Assembly (NCBI GenBank): GCA_036787835.1
Contig: DAIQON010000013.1
Span: 1 to 26,500, forward strand
Source: DAIQON01 sp036787835
GTDB taxonomy: Bacteria; Patescibacteriota; Saccharimonadia; Saccharimonadales; UBA4665
Reading direction: 5' to 3'
DNA length: 26,500 nt
The number at the start of each line of letters is the position of its first letter. Within the stretch, counting starts at the first letter, position 1. The translations under genes and the position numbers were made by a program. The notes under the pieces were generated by a model, which worked only from the letters and a program-made list of their open reading frames with translations, had not been told where the DNA came from and did not search any database. Positions 13,822-21,801 of this stretch are shown here, piece by piece.

Positions 13822-15180
13822 TTAGTTATCCGTTTCGAAGTAGATAGAACAAACATCAAATGCCACCGCTAAGCCAGTAGCGTTATTGGTAGCCCAAATT
13901 TTATGTGCTAGCAGTGTGCTGCTCTGTGGGACTTGCGTCGAAGTACCTGACAGCGTCCCAGTGGCTATATTGCCAGTTGCTATATTGGTTACCTGGTAAT
14001 AGTAGGTATTGGCCACTGAATTAGGTGCAAATATAGCCAGTTCATAAGGTGTGCTGCTGAGCGTGGCTCCTGGGAAATTGGTGCCGAGCGGTATTGCCGT
14101 TTGAGCCGCTGAACCGGCGTAAACAATATATAGCTGGGTTGCATCAGTTGACAGCTGGGCAACGCCGATGCAATTAGTTAGAGTGTTTGGTTCAACATTA
14201 GTCGCAGCCGCAGTTGAGTTCATTAAGCCACAAAAATTTCGTTCACCAGATACTGTTGCAGCATCTGACGGGATCCATCTACTAACATAGAAAAAGCCTG
14301 AGCCGTCATTGGCACCTGAGCCGCAAGAAAATTGAGCAACAGCAATCCTGGCTTCCGTTAGTGACCCAGCCGTAGTTGACGACACATAGCCTAGTCGACG
14401 CATTCTAGTCGCGATATTAGTCGTTGCTACGTTTCTAGCAGTCGCTGTCCCGACCACAGTTGGTGCGGTTATACCAAAAACACCAGGTACGGTCGTTGCG
14501 TTACCGGGTGGATCCCAATAGCCGACTTTATTTCTCGCTAAAAATGGCTGCAAGGATGTGCTTAGCCCTGAAGGGCCCACTTCCGCCAACAGTGTACGAT
14601 TAGCAACTGTTCTCGAAAATATATTAATGTATCCTGCAGCAGGAGAAGCGGGCGTATCAGTACCGCTTAATAAACTAAGGGTTGAGTTTGCGCCGTCTAT
14701 CGTCAGGGTCTGACTCGCCGAAGTCCAAGTTAGGTTGGGGTCACCAGCAAGTGCGTTACCGCTGTTGTATTGAATTTGATTTGATGCACCGCCAGCCGAC
14801 ACTTGACTGGACTGCAAGACGTTTCCACTGCCATCAGTAACGACCCAAGAGTTTTCGGTGAATTGCAGCGTGTATCCAGGCTGTAAAGCAACTTTTAGCA
14901 GCACTCTATAAGTCGAGCTATTATTTAGTCTAATAGTAAGGGTTGCTGCGGCCGTATCTGCGTTATAAACGTTAATTGCTTTAACTTGACGTTGAGTCGA
15001 ACTAGCTGGCGCGGCGACTATTGTAACAGAAGTAGTGTTATTAGATTGGGTGTCTGTCGAACCAGGGGTGAAGGTAGAAGTTGTTATGTCTGCCCAAGAA
15101 GCAACACATTGAAGCTGATTGGAGGTAACCGCGCCTCCTAAAAATAGTTCTATAGATTTTGATGTTGTGTCTAAGATCAT
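13822..15180 (-). CDS. Phage tail-fibre/structural-like protein, 452 residues
   Basis: The low-complexity, Thr/Ser/Ala/Asn-rich beta composition and lack of a signal peptide resemble phage or phage-derived fibre and structural proteins. The N-terminus has a small beta domain (KSIELFLGGAVTSNQLQCVASWADIT; VTIVAAPASSTQRQVKAINVYNADTAAATLTIRLN), a middle motif ASNQIQYNSGNALAGDPNLTWTSASQTLTI typical of fibre shafts, then a C-terminal domain with ARNVATTNIATRMRRLGYVSSTTAGSLTEARIA and an 'SGFFYVSRWIPSDAA' segment. It starts 4 bases after the stop of the preceding gene, so the pair is coupled. No other phage genes are present, so this may be a domesticated adhesin or host-recognition protein rather than part of a prophage. 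Family assignment is by general resemblance only. Confidence 0.65.
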   Translation of the reverse strand: MILDTTSKSIELFLGGAVTSNQLQCVASWADITTSTFTPGSTDTQSNNTTSVTIVAAPASSTQRQVKAINVYNADTAAATLTIRLNNSSTYRVLLKVALQPGYTLQFTENSWVVTDGSGNVLQSSQVSAGGASNQIQYNSGNALAGDPNLTWTSASQTLTIDGANSTLSLLSGTDTPASPAAGYINIFSRTVANRTLLAEVGPSGLSTSLQPFLARNKVGYWDPPGNATTVPGVFGITAPTVVGTATARNVATTNIATRMRRLGYVSSTTAGSLTEARIAVAQFSCGSGANDGSGFFYVSRWIPSDAATVSGERNFCGLMNSTAAATNVEPNTLTNCIGVAQLSTDATQLYIVYAGSAAQTAIPLGTNFPGATLSSTPYELAIFAPNSVANTYYYQVTNIATGNIATGTLSGTSTQVPQSSTLLAHKIWATNNATGLAVAFDVCSIYFETDN

Positions 15181-15184
15181 TTAT

Positions 15185-15556
15185 CTAAACCCGCATTGAA
15201 CTAAAAGCCATAGCTTGAGCCCTACTTACTCCACTACCGCTAACTGAGGCTGGTTGCCACTGGCTATTTGAAGCACTCCAAGTAAGCACATAGCCATCTG
15301 TCGGAGCAGACGAAGAAACAGCTCGGCCCTGAAGCCCAACTACTGAAGGAGAACTATATGTATTGGATATATCTCCAGCCAGCTGAACAAGACCTGGTCT
15401 AGAGCCAGTTGCTAGGTTTGTGTTTGTGTTTGTTGTATATGAATTTGTAGCCGTCGTTAATAGAGTACCGTCGGTAGCCAATGACTGTTGTAGGTAGTCA
15501 TTAAGCACTGTCCCCCAGTTGTTATTATCTCCACCTGGTATAGGTAGCCTAGACAT
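15185..15556 (-). CDS. Short phage-tail-like protein with RLPIPGGDNNNWG N-terminus
   Basis: About 123 residues from the ATG at 15556 (MSRLPIPGG); an ATG two codons upstream at 15562 is also possible. The opening, a Pro/Gly-rich motif followed by WGTVLNDYLQQSLATDGTLL, recurs at the start of phage-tail-like proteins I know from actinobacterial phages and Saccharibacteria. The rest is Ser/Thr/Asn-rich with GLVQLAGDISNTYSSPSVVGLQGRAVSS and DGYVLTWSASNSQWQPASVSG, typical fibre-repeat phrases. It ends RAQAMAFSSMRV, which looks like a natural C-terminus. The stop precedes the 452-residue gene by 4 bases (TAGATAAATG), making a co-transcribed pair. No signal peptide is seen, so the export route is unknown. 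Confidence 0.65.
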   Translation of the reverse strand: MSRLPIPGGDNNNWGTVLNDYLQQSLATDGTLLTTATNSYTTNTNTNLATGSRPGLVQLAGDISNTYSSPSVVGLQGRAVSSSAPTDGYVLTWSASNSQWQPASVSGSGVSRAQAMAFSSMRV

Positions 15557-15697
15557 ACACATCCCAATATATTAATTACTCGAACTAGTGATATATTACA
15601 TTACTTCACAGAGAGAGTAAACATAATGGCAATGATATAAAATTAGCCAAATATTAAATCTCAATATTTCAAGCCAGCCCCTTGTTTAGAATTCTGA

Positions 15698-16840
15698 TTA
15701 TCGTAATGTAGTATTAGTTAAATCCTCGCCAGTTTCTGGATTAATATTTTGATTGTTTTGTCCCTCTTTAGTAGGAGATATAATAGTTGCCTCAGGTTGG
15801 GTAATGATAGGATTACTAGGTGGTGTCATATTGCCAATAACTATTGAGCTATTATCATCATTTTTAAGGTGCAACTTGTGCTCTAAACCGAAAAATGCCG
15901 ATGCCAGATTAGAGCGGTGCATAAAAACCTGCCAAATCCAGAGCCAGATAACTACTAGTAGTATAAGCAGTAGAACTAGGTGGCTGCTAGCGTAAATCGC
16001 CGTGTTCTTACCTAACGAGTGACTAACATAAATTGTTTCGCTTGCACGTCTGCTTTGACCGTTTGTATATATAGTATTTGAAGACAAAATATATTTTCCA
16101 CGCAGTAAGCTACTAACATTTAGCCGATAGATGAAGGGTGGTTTATCGGTTGAATATATCAGTTTGTCATCTAGGTAATAATAGACTTGCTTAATTGTTA
16201 GGCCAGGAACCACTGTAGGGCTAATACTAATTGGCGAACTAACCTCGACCGAAGCATTATTAAGTATTAGGGCGCCACTTGCCGTTATTGCGTAGTGGCC
16301 AACCGGCGCGGAGGTGCTATTACTGCCGCTGTTAGAAGTTGTTTGCTTAGTCGATGGCGGGCTAGTTGGTGACGCACCAGCAGACGGGACGGTGCTAACC
16401 GTACAGTTACTACCATCACCTGTTGGGGTACAGTTACTATCACCAAGAAACAGTACCGAATTAATCATTACCCCTGGCTGGGTTCCAATTAGCTTAAGGG
16501 TGTTTGTCCCGCTAGTTAAATTAACCGACATTCGAGACGAGGAAGAACCATTTTGGTAACTTATCCAATTCCAGCTATTCAGTGGCATTGAAGAGCTTCC
16601 GCCAACATTAAAACAGCTTGACCCATTAACCTGGAGCATAATCGAATTACTGCTAGCCACTGGAGTCTGCATGTTAACCCAAACACTGTAGGTAGTAGTG
16701 CTGGTGGCGCTAAACGTCAGACTGTCAGTACCATATGTAGTTGGTGGAGACGAACATGCGGCTGCAGATGCCAACGGGCTAGATAGAACGCTAAGTAAGA
16801 GATAGGTTATTGAAAACAGGCCTGCTATTAAATATTTCAT
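15698..16840 (-). CDS. CBM-like surface protein with one membrane anchor and ISPT-type cytoplasmic tail
   Basis: Exported 380-residue protein. Signal peptide 1-27 ends ASA-A. Residues 29-137 form a beta-sandwich resembling a carbohydrate-binding module (YSVWVNMQTP, IMLQVNGSSCFNVGG, WNWISYQNGSSSS, NTLKLIGTQPGVMINSVLFLG) with C76 and flanking cysteines C29, C137 and C146. Thr/Ser linker 147-180; Ig-like domain about 190-273; transmembrane helix 285-307 followed by HR; then a 73-residue cytoplasmic tail with NPIITQPEATIISPT and PETGEDL. That tail resembles those of the cohesin protein and the proline-rich protein at 25487. It lies upstream of the two phage-tail-like genes on the same strand, separated by about 136 bases. 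Probable role: binding glycans or a host surface; this is inference. Confidence 0.72.
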   Translation of the reverse strand: MKYLIAGLFSITYLLLSVLSSPLASAAACSSPPTTYGTDSLTFSATSTTTYSVWVNMQTPVASSNSIMLQVNGSSCFNVGGSSSMPLNSWNWISYQNGSSSSRMSVNLTSGTNTLKLIGTQPGVMINSVLFLGDSNCTPTGDGSNCTVSTVPSAGASPTSPPSTKQTTSNSGSNSTSAPVGHYAITASGALILNNASVEVSSPISISPTVVPGLTIKQVYYYLDDKLIYSTDKPPFIYRLNVSSLLRGKYILSSNTIYTNGQSRRASETIYVSHSLGKNTAIYASSHLVLLLILLVVIWLWIWQVFMHRSNLASAFFGLEHKLHLKNDDNSSIVIGNMTPPSNPIITQPEATIISPTKEGQNNQNINPETGEDLTNTTLR

Positions 16841-17118
16841 TGAAAATATGTCCGTATCTTATAGCGCTATTACTAAATAGGCTTTGAAGCTTATTATAGC
16901 CTATGAAAGCACAGTGTATATAGTAATCTTCCATAAAATCCAAAGTGAGTAGGCCTGAGTCGCAAGCTATTACTTGCCAAACATTAGGCAAAAGACCTCA
17001 ACACCTAAAAAATCAAAACATAGCCACTAATAGATGCGAGATCTATTCTCTTATGTTTTTTGTATAAAAAAGGAATAACCATACCAATCCTATCCAATTT
17101 TATCTGTGACCTAAAAGC
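16841..17118. other. Divergent intergenic region with dyads, no supported gene
   Basis: Between the CBM-like gene (minus) and cytochrome b (plus). It holds a perfect palindrome ATAGCGCTAT at 16861-16870 and an inverted repeat ATAGGCT/AGCCTAT at 16877-16883 and 16898-16904 with a 14-base loop, both close to the minus-strand start and possible operators. TTTTTTGTATAAAAAA near 17055 is an AT-only dyad. A 66-residue frame on the minus strand lacks protein-like composition and was not called. Confidence 0.4.
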
Positions 17119-17147
17119 TTGTAAAGCATAAGCACATGTACTATAAC
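17119..17147 (+). promoter_or_regulatory. Cytochrome b promoter, near-leaderless, with GCATAAGCA in the spacer
   Basis: -35 TTGTAA at 17119-17124, 17-base spacer, -10 TATAAC at 17142-17147, ending 9 bases before the ATG at 17157. The spacer contains GCATAAGCA (17126-17134, motif copy 2). An in-frame ATG at 17136 lies upstream of the -10 and so cannot be the start if this promoter is used. Confidence 0.55.
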
Positions 17148-17156
17148 TGTTGCATA

Positions 17157-18908
17157 ATGCAATTTGCCTCACTGTTTAACCTTAATAACCCTGGGCACTA
17201 CCTGCATTGGTCAATTTTTACTGTCTCGGTCGCCAACCTAATAATAATCGCAGTAATGGCGCTTATCTTTGGGCTAGCGTTAATATTGCCGTTTCCAAAA
17301 GCTAAAAAGGAAGATCTCGAGACAAGTACGCCTGAACCAGCACCCCCACAGCTTAGCGATGCTAAAGATAGTAAGATGTGGACGGCTAAACTTCGCAATT
17401 ATTGGCTTAAAGTATTGCCACCTGAGAAATTGCTACCTGACAGACAGCCGGCATACGTTGCTTCTTGGATCTATGTATTTGGTGTGGCTACCTTAGCCGC
17501 ACTAGGCATGGTAATTTTGTCAGGCTTTGCCTTATCTATTGGCGGACCTGATTGGTGGCATACAACTGCAGCAGGTCACTTTTTCAATAGTATTCACCTT
17601 TGGAGCGTTGAGCTATTTTTAGCCTTTATGGTTATCCACTTATGGGGTAAATTCTGGATGGCTGCCTGGAGAGGCAACCGAAAACTAACCTGGATGACAG
17701 GTGTAGTAGCCTTTTTGGCGTCAATCATTGAATGCTTCACTGGCTACCTAAGTCAACAAAATTTTGATGCACAGTGGATTGCTACTAATGGTAAGGACGC
17801 AATTAATGTAAGTGGACTTGGAGCTTTCTTTAATCTGCTTAACCTTGGGCAGATGTTAATGTGGCATATTGTCTTAATACCATTAGTGTTAGTTGCTTTG
17901 ATTGGGGCACATATTTTGCTCGTACGTAAGCGTGGCGTTGTTCACCCGATTCAAAAAAGACAAAAAGATAAAGCCTTACGTAAAGCAGCTAGGGCTGCCG
18001 AAGCAATGGAATGGCGTGGTCCAACGCGGCGATACGACATCCTTAAAGAAGGTACTATCGCCAGTTTAATTGTTTTTGTACTTGTACTTGGGCTAGCCGC
18101 ACTACTTTCGTCACCAAACGAACCACCGGTAACCGTCTCTAGCTGGGCTAAAGTTGCGCCTGCTGATTTTATGGGAACTGCTGCTAGTGAGCTAGCCGGT
18201 ACTAGTGAGACGGCTCAGTATGGACCACCATACAATCATCAAAGTGGTAGCGTACAGAAAGTAGGAATATCTTGGCAGCTGTTAGCTGGTGTGAGACAGC
18301 CAATTGATGCAGCACAAGACTTTGTAATATCGCCGTTAATCAAAGTTGCGCCGACTGACCCAGCGCTACAAAAAGCACTGGCAACCTATAACAGTGCCAG
18401 TCTTGAACAGCAACAGACTTGGAACCAGGCATATGCTGACGCAGTGACTAAGGTAACATTTGTAAATGGCATTCCAAAGCTTCCAAAAGCTGACTATGGC
18501 CCAGTTGACGTGCTTGTTTCCAAAGAGTTAATTTTAGCTCAATCTGGAGCTGTTGATGCAGACCTTCTAGCTCAGCAACCATTTTATGGGTCAAACTACA
18601 CTAAGCCGTTACTGTTTATTGAAGACGGTAATTACTTCTCAAGTCTTGCCCAGAGCCAACACCTAACAGGTGCGCAGTGGGGGGTAATGAATGAAACAGG
18701 GAGTTACCCAGGCCAACCTTGGCTATGGCTATACACCCTGTGGTACCAAGTGCCTAGCTTTAGTTCTTCGGCAAACGTCGACATTATTGCGATTTATATG
18801 ACCGGCCTCGCTACTCTACTACTGCTGCTGGTGCCATTTATCCCAGGACTAAGAGATATACCGCGAGTCATTCCGCTACATAAACTGGTTTGGCGAAAAA
18901 AGAAGTAA
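17157..18908 (+). CDS. Orphan b6-type cytochrome b, N-terminal domain plus large extra C-terminal region
   Basis: Membrane dihaem cytochrome b of 583 residues from the promoter-supported ATG at 17157; positions below count from the in-frame ATG at 17136. An extra hydrophobic helix is at about 27-51. The four-helix core spans about 110-262: H154 and H168 in one helix (14 apart), H244 and H259 in another (15 apart), giving both haem ligand pairs; 14/15 spacing is the cytochrome b6 pattern. KLTWMTGVVAFLASIIECFTGYL matches the third helix, but the usual PWDQ after it is SQQN. Another helix is at 305-325. Residues ~330-545 form an extracytoplasmic domain (TSETAQYGPPYNH, GVRQPIDAAQDFVISP, DYTKPLLF-like NYTKPLLFIEDG, MNETGSYPGQPWLW), and a final helix at 549-568 leads to basic KLVWRKKK. 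No Rieske or cytochrome c gene is nearby. I recall similar actinobacterial proteins; this needs a search. Confidence 0.85.
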   Translation: MQFASLFNLNNPGHYLHWSIFTVSVANLIIIAVMALIFGLALILPFPKAKKEDLETSTPEPAPPQLSDAKDSKMWTAKLRNYWLKVLPPEKLLPDRQPAYVASWIYVFGVATLAALGMVILSGFALSIGGPDWWHTTAAGHFFNSIHLWSVELFLAFMVIHLWGKFWMAAWRGNRKLTWMTGVVAFLASIIECFTGYLSQQNFDAQWIATNGKDAINVSGLGAFFNLLNLGQMLMWHIVLIPLVLVALIGAHILLVRKRGVVHPIQKRQKDKALRKAARAAEAMEWRGPTRRYDILKEGTIASLIVFVLVLGLAALLSSPNEPPVTVSSWAKVAPADFMGTAASELAGTSETAQYGPPYNHQSGSVQKVGISWQLLAGVRQPIDAAQDFVISPLIKVAPTDPALQKALATYNSASLEQQQTWNQAYADAVTKVTFVNGIPKLPKADYGPVDVLVSKELILAQSGAVDADLLAQQPFYGSNYTKPLLFIEDGNYFSSLAQSQHLTGAQWGVMNETGSYPGQPWLWLYTLWYQVPSFSSSANVDIIAIYMTGLATLLLLLVPFIPGLRDIPRVIPLHKLVWRKKK

Positions 18909-18910
18909 GC

Positions 18911-19309
18911 CTATTCACCTTCTGTAATATAGTGTCTACGTTGCTCCATAGATTCTGAGGCTTGTTCTATCTCAGCAATCCTTCGCTCCTCTTCTGGTAG
19001 GTCTGGGTCTATCACATCTGGGAAGAATGTCTGGCTGAACCGTTCAGCATCGTCGAATTCAATAGATCTGCGCACACGCCGGGTTAAAAGTGGAAACCTG
19101 GCGTCAGATTTGATAGCGTCGATGACTATATCGTGAACTAGTCTTTGTGGGCTAATAAACCTATCTGAAGCCGCAAACTCAATAACCCGTTTCCAAAATT
19201 CCGATGTGGCAAACGGGTTTTCAACTATGGCGCTAGCAAGAACAGTCTCCGTATCAGAAACGAATCCAGGGAGTTCCTCTACACCATTAAGTTCGGGTCG
19301 TCTAGACAT
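18911..19309 (-). CDS. Uncharacterised acidic protein, 132 residues
   Basis: Not recognised. The product is short and highly charged: an acidic N-terminus (ELNGVEELPGFVSDTETVL), a helical middle (TSEFWKRVIEFAASDRFISPQRLVHDIVIDAIKSDARFPLLTRRVRRSIEFDDAERFSQTFF) and a Glu-rich C-terminal helix (PEEERRIAEIEQASESMEQRRHYITEGE). No signal peptide, membrane helix or cysteines, so probably cytosolic. It converges with cytochrome b with a 2-base gap and is divergent from the receiver-domain gene, separated by 124 bases. AT-rich DNA (ATATTAAAAA) precedes the ATG with no SD, so it may be leaderless. Confidence 0.65.
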   Translation of the reverse strand: MSRRPELNGVEELPGFVSDTETVLASAIVENPFATSEFWKRVIEFAASDRFISPQRLVHDIVIDAIKSDARFPLLTRRVRRSIEFDDAERFSQTFFPDVIDPDLPEEERRIAEIEQASESMEQRRHYITEGE

Positions 19310-19433
19310 TATATTAAAAACAATCGAGTTAGGCTCATTTAGTCTCTGCAGTATACCCAGTCAAGCTGAGATAACTATGAAGCCCAAATTATGGTTAATG
19401 GTAAAAACAAGTCAGTTGTAATACAGTATAGTT

Positions 19434-19862
19434 ATGGATCAATTTGGATTATCTCAAAAGATTGTTATTGTCGACGATAATGTATCTCTAAACGAAATAT
19501 ACAAAGTCCGCCTAGAGATGCTTGGATACGCCTGTTTCTCGGCTTTTGACGGAGAAGAAGCGCTTAAAATAATTCAAAAAGAACTGCCAGATTTAGTGCT
19601 TTTAGACCTTATGGTGCCAAAAATTGCCGGAGATCAGATACTTGCAACCATGCGTGGGAGCGACTGGGGCAAGAACATAAAAGTGATGATCATATCTAAT
19701 CTAAATGAATCTGACGCGACACCTGGATTACGTGATCAGGGCATAGTTGGCTACGCAGTTAAAGCCAACCTATCTAACGATCAGCTTGATCGGCTGGTTG
19801 ACGATATCCTTAAGCCTGCAGGCCAGGAAGAGGATGTCAGCCTAGACGGTGATGAAGCTTAA
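19434..19862 (+). CDS. Stand-alone response-regulator receiver domain
   Basis: CheY-like phosphorylation switch of 142 residues without an output domain. The acidic pair D14-D15 (VIVDDNVSLN), phosphoacceptor D58 (LVLLDLMVPKIAGD), the Ser at the Thr/Ser switch (VMIISNLNE) and the lysine in GYAVKANL (about 109) are all present. A short acidic tail (QEEDVSLDGDEA) follows. No histidine kinase is in the window, so its partner is unknown. It may signal by protein-protein contact, for example in motility or pilus control, but the sequence does not say. The stop overlaps the next gene by 11 bases. A TACAGT box ends 6 bases before the ATG and no SD is seen, so it may be leaderless. Confidence 0.9.
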   Translation: MDQFGLSQKIVIVDDNVSLNEIYKVRLEMLGYACFSAFDGEEALKIIQKELPDLVLLDLMVPKIAGDQILATMRGSDWGKNIKVMIISNLNESDATPGLRDQGIVGYAVKANLSNDQLDRLVDDILKPAGQEEDVSLDGDEA

Positions 19863-20252
19863 AGCAGCCTCTGGTTACACTTGTTACGTAAAGAATCTAG
19901 ACAAGTCAGCAGAATTTTATCAAAAACTGGGCTAGAGGTTAAAAAGCGCTCATCAGACCGACTGATTCTCTATTTGAACTGGTATAGAATAGATCTTGTC
20001 GCTATAGACACAGAAAACAGTAGCCAAGTTACAGATGAATTAGATTCAGACAAAAAGGGAGAGGGCGTCTTCTTATACTTTAGCGTAGATAATGTCGATG
20101 AAGCATATGAAGAGCTAGTGAAAAAAAGATTTAAACCCATAACAGAGCCAAAAGACATGTCCTGGGGTAGCCGAGAGTTTATAATTACCGACCCTGACGG
20201 ATACAAGCTAGTGCTATTTAAAAGAAAAGTAGCCAAGAACCCAACCGACTAA
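19852..20252 (+). CDS. VOC/glyoxalase-fold protein, apparent -1 frameshift
   Basis: Small protein with the vicinal-oxygen-chelate fold, about 133 residues once repaired. From ATG 19852, overlapping the end of the receiver gene, one reads MKLKAASGYTCYVKNLDKSAEFYQKLG then TAG. The next frame continues exactly where the family would, GLEVKKRSSDRLILYLNWYRIDLVAIDTEN, through LYFSVDNVDEAYEELVKKRF and ITDPDGYKLVLFKRK to the stop at 20252. FYQKLGLEV and DPDGYKLVLF are the classic VOC landmarks. One missing base, in the A5 run at 19922-19926 or GGG at 19929-19931, explains the break. The metal-binding pattern is incomplete (no clear N-terminal His), as in many resistance or regulatory VOC proteins. 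Substrate unknown. Confidence 0.8.
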
Positions 20253-20265
20253 ATTAGCCAGTTCA

Positions 20266-20274
20266 TGGTATAAT
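20266..20274 (+). promoter_or_regulatory. Extended -10 promoter of guaB
   Basis: TGGTATAAT at 20266-20274 is a TG-n-TATAAT extended -10. No good -35 is seen, as expected for this class. A GGAGG Shine-Dalgarno at 20295-20299 sits 5 bases before the GTG at 20305, so this transcript has a short leader, unlike several neighbours. Confidence 0.6.
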
Positions 20275-20304
20275 TCTACGAACATAGCTTACCCGGAGGT
20301 AGAA

Positions 20305-21798
20305 GTGCTTTGTCCTGAAAAAGAACAGTTTTTCGACACAATGGATGCTCAGTATTTAGCGTTAACCTATGCTGATGTTCGCATTCGAACTGCTTCTGGT
20401 CATGAAGCGGAACCACCAGAGGTCCTAGACGTATCTAGTATGTTTTCAAGACATGTTGAGCTCAAAGTACCTTTAGTGAGCGCCGCCATGAATACGGTAA
20501 CTGAATCAAGAATGGCGATTGAGATGGGAAAGCTCGGAGGGCTAGGTGTCATTCATGCAGCTATGACAATAGACGAGCAGCGCAGAGCAGTGCGTGATGT
20601 AAAGATGGCAGTTAATGGGCTAATTGAGGTCCCAATAACTGTTCGCTCAGATTGGACAGTTGAAGAGGTAGAAAACTTTCGCAGGGAGAAAGGCCATACA
20701 TTTAGTAATTTTCCAGTTGTCGACAACGAAGGTCATTTTGTAGGATTATTGTCCGGTAAACAAGTTCAATACGTTGATCCGACTGATACCGTAGAAGTTG
20801 CTATGACCCCCCGAGGTCAAGTCCTAACAGCTAAAAAAGGTACTACTATTGAGCAGGCATTTGGTAAAATGCGTAAAGAAAAACGAAGTACCTTGCCGTT
20901 GGTCACTAAGCATGGGGCAATTGCCGGACTTTATATATTTTCCGATGTAAACAGAATCCAAAGAGATATAGGTTCGTTTAATACTGACGGAGATAACCAA
21001 CTTTACTCTGCTGCGGCAGTATCAACAATTTCTACAACTTCAAATACCATGGAGCGAGTCGCTGCCTTAGAGAAATATTTAGATGTCGTAGTGCTCGATA
21101 CCGCTAACGGTGACGCTTGGTATGCCTTTAACACCTTAAGAGAACTAAAGATATCATTTCCTGATTTAGACGTCGTAGTCGGAAATATTTCCGAAGGCGA
21201 ATCAGCGAGACAATTGGCTTTAGCAGGGGCGGACGGCATAAAGATAGGTCAGGGACCGGGCTCTATTTGTTCTACTAGACGAGAGATAGGCATCGGAAGA
21301 CCGCAAGTAACTGCAGTACATGATGCTGTGAGGGCGCTACAGACCGAGCATGGACAGATACCGATATGTGCTGATGGTGGCATAGTTGAACACGGAGATA
21401 TACCTATAGCTTTTGTTGCTGGTGCGCATTCGGTGATGATGGGTAATAGATTTGCTGGTACTGATGAAACGCCAGGACCTGTACTTACGGGTAGTGATGG
21501 CAAAAAGTATAAAAAGTATGATGGAATGGGCTCGGAGGAGAATATAAGGGCAAACGAAGCGTCAAGAGAGAGATATGGAGCAGACGGTGATATTTTCCTT
21601 CCTGAAGGTGTTTCTAGTGAAGTCCCATATAAAGGCCAGATGGTTGACGAGTTTACGCTTTGCTTACTAGCGCTTAGAAAAAGTATGGAGTATGTAAAAG
21701 CTCCTAACCTTTCCTATCTACGAGAGAACGCTCTACTTACGCGGATAACAAATAACGGCCTTGTTGAATCTCACCCGCACGACGTCAGGGTTGCCTAG
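20305..21798 (+). CDS. guaB: IMP dehydrogenase
   Basis: Cytosolic enzyme oxidising IMP to XMP with NAD, the committed step to GMP. The 497-residue product starts at GTG, supported by GGAGG five bases upstream. Landmarks: LTYADVRI and PLVSAAMNTVTE (56-67), GGLGVIHAAMT (78-88), a CBS-pair region about 108-220, DTANGD (265-270), GIKIGQGPGSICSTR (311-325) with catalytic C322, ICADGGIVEHGDI (354-366), and the YDGMGS and RERYGADG flap residues (405-427). GPGSICSTR has Ser where most bacteria have Thr, and YDGMGS has Asp where Arg is common; neither removes catalytic residues. It is convergent with purA, ends 3 bases apart, so both exits from IMP are together. Confidence 0.95.
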   Translation: MLCPEKEQFFDTMDAQYLALTYADVRIRTASGHEAEPPEVLDVSSMFSRHVELKVPLVSAAMNTVTESRMAIEMGKLGGLGVIHAAMTIDEQRRAVRDVKMAVNGLIEVPITVRSDWTVEEVENFRREKGHTFSNFPVVDNEGHFVGLLSGKQVQYVDPTDTVEVAMTPRGQVLTAKKGTTIEQAFGKMRKEKRSTLPLVTKHGAIAGLYIFSDVNRIQRDIGSFNTDGDNQLYSAAAVSTISTTSNTMERVAALEKYLDVVVLDTANGDAWYAFNTLRELKISFPDLDVVVGNISEGESARQLALAGADGIKIGQGPGSICSTRREIGIGRPQVTAVHDAVRALQTEHGQIPICADGGIVEHGDIPIAFVAGAHSVMMGNRFAGTDETPGPVLTGSDGKKYKKYDGMGSEENIRANEASRERYGADGDIFLPEGVSSEVPYKGQMVDEFTLCLLALRKSMEYVKAPNLSYLRENALLTRITNNGLVESHPHDVRVA

Positions 21799-21801
21799 AT
21801 A

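Noticed and set aside
15180..15187. The two phage-fibre-like genes as one gene split by a frameshift
   Set aside because: The upstream protein ends with a natural-looking RAQAMAFSSMRV, and the downstream one begins with its own ATG and a fresh domain; the TAGATAAATG junction looks like translational coupling.
16791..16991. 66-residue minus-strand frame upstream of the CBM-like gene
   Set aside because: It overlaps the signal-peptide region of a well-supported gene, has no recognisable motifs, and covers palindromic intergenic DNA.
17136..17156. ATG at 17136 as the cytochrome b start
   Set aside because: It lies upstream of the TATAAC -10 box, and the extra residues (MYYNCCI) do not resemble a natural N-terminus.
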